Of a stretch of 6,830 nt of DNA, positions 6,354 to 6,830 are shown piece after piece (the stretch's first letter is position 1; each line of letters opens with the position of its first letter). A program made the position numbers and the translations under genes. Under the pieces are notes generated by a model. That model was not told the origin of the DNA. It saw only the letters and a program-made list of their open reading frames with translations, and searched no databases. The stretch comes from Spirochaetota bacterium (GTDB lineage Bacteria > Spirochaetota > B62-G9), in the NCBI GenBank assembly GCA_026990615.1, contig JALXDB010000170.1, positions 1 to 6,830 on the forward strand, written 5' to 3'.

Positions 6354-6830
6354 TATAAAACAGTATTCCTCTGGATAGCCCTCGAGTACAAAAATTGGCC
6401 TTTGAACCGGTTAAAAATTAGCCCCATTACATTCCATCAGATTAAATAGAGATACGGTCGGACTATTTTTCGGCAGGAACTATAAATACAAGCGGATAAA
6501 TTGCCAGCATACTCAACGCAAGGGAAAATCACGGGAAAATTTAGCATAATTTGGAGATCTTTGTACAAAATGAAGCAGTTTAAAAGCATGACTTATAACT
6601 GATAAACAGCCAATATGCTCTATGCAAAATAAAAAAGCAGAACGTAAAACCCCGTTATAAAAAGACATTAACCAGGGAACCTAACACTGACCTATATGAA
6701 ATTATGGCCAGTAAAAAAGGTATTAATTTGCTTTAATTAAGCACAGAAATTATGAACATAACACCAATTCATAAAAGGTTATAATCAATAAAAAGTCATT
6801 AATTTATTATAAAATATTTGAAAAGCCCGC
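6354..6830. other. 477-nt region after prp with no supported gene
   Basis: No coding region with a start, ribosome site and credible length is visible on either strand, and no tRNA, rRNA or riboswitch fold was recognised. Small items seen are AACCGGTT at 6405-6412, a close direct repeat of GGGAAAAT (6522-6529 and 6533-6540), a TATAAT at 6780-6785 without a good -35, and a TTATAAAAT stretch near the right edge that may belong to a promoter of the next gene. No convincing terminator follows prp; the nearest weak stem (AATTGG with CCGGTT, around 6394-6412, two G-U pairs) lacks a T run. Confidence 0.55.

Noticed and set aside
6176..6427. 83-residue minus-strand frame over the end of prp
   Set aside because: It is antisense to a clear Prp coding sequence, and its hydrophobic look follows from the complement of prp codons. 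No ribosome site or family match was seen.
6411..6551. Stop-free stretch of about 45 codons on the plus strand after prp
   Set aside because: It has no ATG, GTG or TTG start with a ribosome site and no recognisable protein pattern; this length is not surprising by chance.
6757..6785. Plus-strand promoter with TATAAT at 6780
   Set aside because: The -10 matches consensus but no acceptable -35 lies 16-19 nt upstream, and no gene start is visible before the window ends.

Overview
The window looks like a piece of chromosome from an anaerobic, AT-rich bacterium. The evidence is an Rnf ferredoxin:NAD+ oxidoreductase operon in the order rnfC-D-G-E-A, typical of anaerobes such as Clostridia and Thermotogae, together with a Prp-type cysteine protease, which is known from lineages whose ribosomal protein L27 carries an N-terminal extension (Firmicutes, Thermotogae, Fusobacteria and relatives). 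The two together suggest such a lineage or a deep-branching neighbour, but the sequence alone does not fix the phylum.

Layout. Positions 1-3802 (minus strand) hold rnfC, rnfD, rnfG, rnfE and the first 67 codons of rnfA, which runs off the left edge; rnfB is expected beyond it. The genes are tightly packed (0-nt junction, 11-nt overlap, 32-nt gap) except for a 109-nt spacer between rnfE and rnfA that can fold into a long hairpin. Positions 3803-4329 form an AT-rich non-coding stretch upstream of rnfC. It has a plausible rnfC promoter, several short direct and inverted repeats, and a compact less AT-rich island that may be a dispersed repeat or a decayed element. Positions 4330-4554 (minus) encode a 74-residue protein of unknown function with its own good-looking promoter. 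Positions 4644-5957 (minus) encode a 437-residue ArsB/NhaD-type (SLC13-like) ion permease. A 75-nt AT-rich divergent promoter region separates it from prp (6033-6353, plus), which starts with TTG. The last 477 nt contain no gene I can support.

How it works together. RnfC takes electrons to or from NAD(H) through FMN and two 4Fe-4S clusters. RnfD and RnfG carry covalent FMN, and RnfA and RnfE form the membrane core that holds a 2Fe-2S cluster. The whole complex couples ferredoxin/NAD+ electron transfer to Na+ or H+ export. The permease may use or adjust the same ion gradient, but that link rests only on proximity. Prp acts on ribosome assembly and appears to be an unrelated neighbour, unusually separated from its normal partners rplU and rpmA.

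I do not see a clearly novel multi-gene system here. The points most worth checking are the unknown 74-residue protein, the orphan location of prp, the rnfE-rnfA hairpin, and the repeat-rich island upstream of rnfC.
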